Source: Klebsiella pneumoniae (lineage in GTDB: Bacteria; Pseudomonadota; Gammaproteobacteria; Ga0077536). Taken from it: a stretch of 6,466 bases of DNA. Made by a program: the position numbers and the translations under genes. The notes under the pieces are model-generated. The model was not told the DNA's origin. It saw nothing but the letters and a program-made list of their open reading frames with translations, and ran no database searches. Positions 6,027 through 6,466 of the stretch are shown piece by piece; within the stretch, counting starts at the first letter, position 1, and the number at the start of each line of letters is the position of its first letter. The stretch covers positions 1 through 6,466 of the forward strand of contig CAMCBY010000248.1 in NCBI GenBank assembly GCA_945873015.1, written 5' to 3'.

Positions 6027-6466
6027 TGCTGGAGGTCGCGCTCAAGCAGGACGGACCGATACCCTTAAAGGCGTCTTTTCAATGCGCTGCCGGTGAGCTG
6101 CTGGCTCTGGTCGGACCGTCCGGTGCAGGTAAATCCACCATACTGCGCGCCATTGCCGGCTTGACCCAGGTTGCCGATGCGCGCATCGCGGTCGGTGATG
6201 AATGCTGGCAGGACAGCGCGCAGGGCCTGTGGCGCCCTGCCCATGCGCGCGGGGTCGGCATGGTGTTTCAGAGTTATGCGCTGTTCCCGCACTTGAGTGT
6301 GCACGACAACATCGCGGAAGGTGTGCACGGCCTGCCACGCGTCGAGCGTGACGCGCGTGTCGCGCAGGCGCTTGCGGTGGTGGGGCTCGGGGGTCTCGAG
6401 AAGCGCCATCCTGCACAGTTGTCCGGCGGACAGATGCAGCGCGTGGCGCTGGCGCGTGCGCTGGTG
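6026..6466 (+). CDS. modC: Molybdate ABC transporter ATPase ModC, 3' end missing
   Basis: Cytoplasmic ATP-hydrolysing subunit that powers ModAB import. The first 147 codons are present, with no stop before the window ends. It starts at the ATG in TGATG, overlapping the modB stop by one base. Walker A is GPSGAGKST (30-38); the Q-loop is FQSYALFPHLSV (81-92, Gln82); the ABC signature LSGGQMQRVALARAL (132-146) ends the visible part. Walker B, the switch His and the C-terminal molybdate-binding (MOP/TOBE) domain, if present, lie beyond the edge. The N-terminus is short (MLEVALKQDG, then PIPLKASFQCAAGE), as is usual for ModC. ATPase family and operon position make the call secure; full domain content cannot be judged. 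Confidence 0.93.
   Translation, partial: MLEVALKQDGPIPLKASFQCAAGELLALVGPSGAGKSTILRAIAGLTQVADARIAVGDECWQDSAQGLWRPAHARGVGMVFQSYALFPHLSVHDNIAEGVHGLPRVERDARVAQALAVVGLGGLEKRHPAQLSGGQMQRVALARALV

Noticed and set aside
6042..6416. Minus-strand frames opposite the modC start
   Set aside because: The plus strand reads an uninterrupted ATPase with Walker A and signature motifs through this stretch.

Overview
The window looks like chromosomal DNA of a GC-rich proteobacterium. A gammaproteobacterium is my best guess, but this rests only on protein style, base composition and gene content, with no marker gene. It holds eight protein-coding genes: six complete, and one cut at each end of the window. I see no rRNA, tRNA, CRISPR array, insertion sequence or phage gene.

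Layout. Positions 1-2334 (+): the end of a tandem-rhodanese sulfurtransferase, then two crotonase-fold (enoyl-CoA hydratase/isomerase family) genes with gaps of 39 and 42 bp. They probably form one operon for acyl-CoA conversion of unknown substrate. Positions 2335-3411 (-): a ceramidase-like CREST-family membrane protein, and upstream of it a small carboxymuconolactone-decarboxylase-family protein with a clear ribosome binding site. The stop codon of the second crotonase directly abuts the stop codon of the ceramidase-like gene on the other strand. Positions 3412-3917: about 500 bp without a convincing gene, but rich in inverted repeats, with a good intrinsic terminator reading on the minus strand. 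Positions 3918-4412 (-): an unrecognised membrane-anchored protein. Positions 4548-6466 (+): modA, modB and the first 147 codons of modC, a high-affinity molybdate (or tungstate) ABC importer, divergent from the unknown gene.

How the parts work together. ModA is the periplasmic binding protein, ModB the membrane channel and ModC the ATPase. modA and modB are 6 bp apart, and the modB stop overlaps the modC start by one base, so they are translationally coupled. The two crotonases are paralogues that keep different members of the catalytic glutamate pair, which suggests different chemistry for each. No new defence or mobile system is visible. The least explained parts are the structured intergenic region with its terminator and the unknown membrane-anchored protein.
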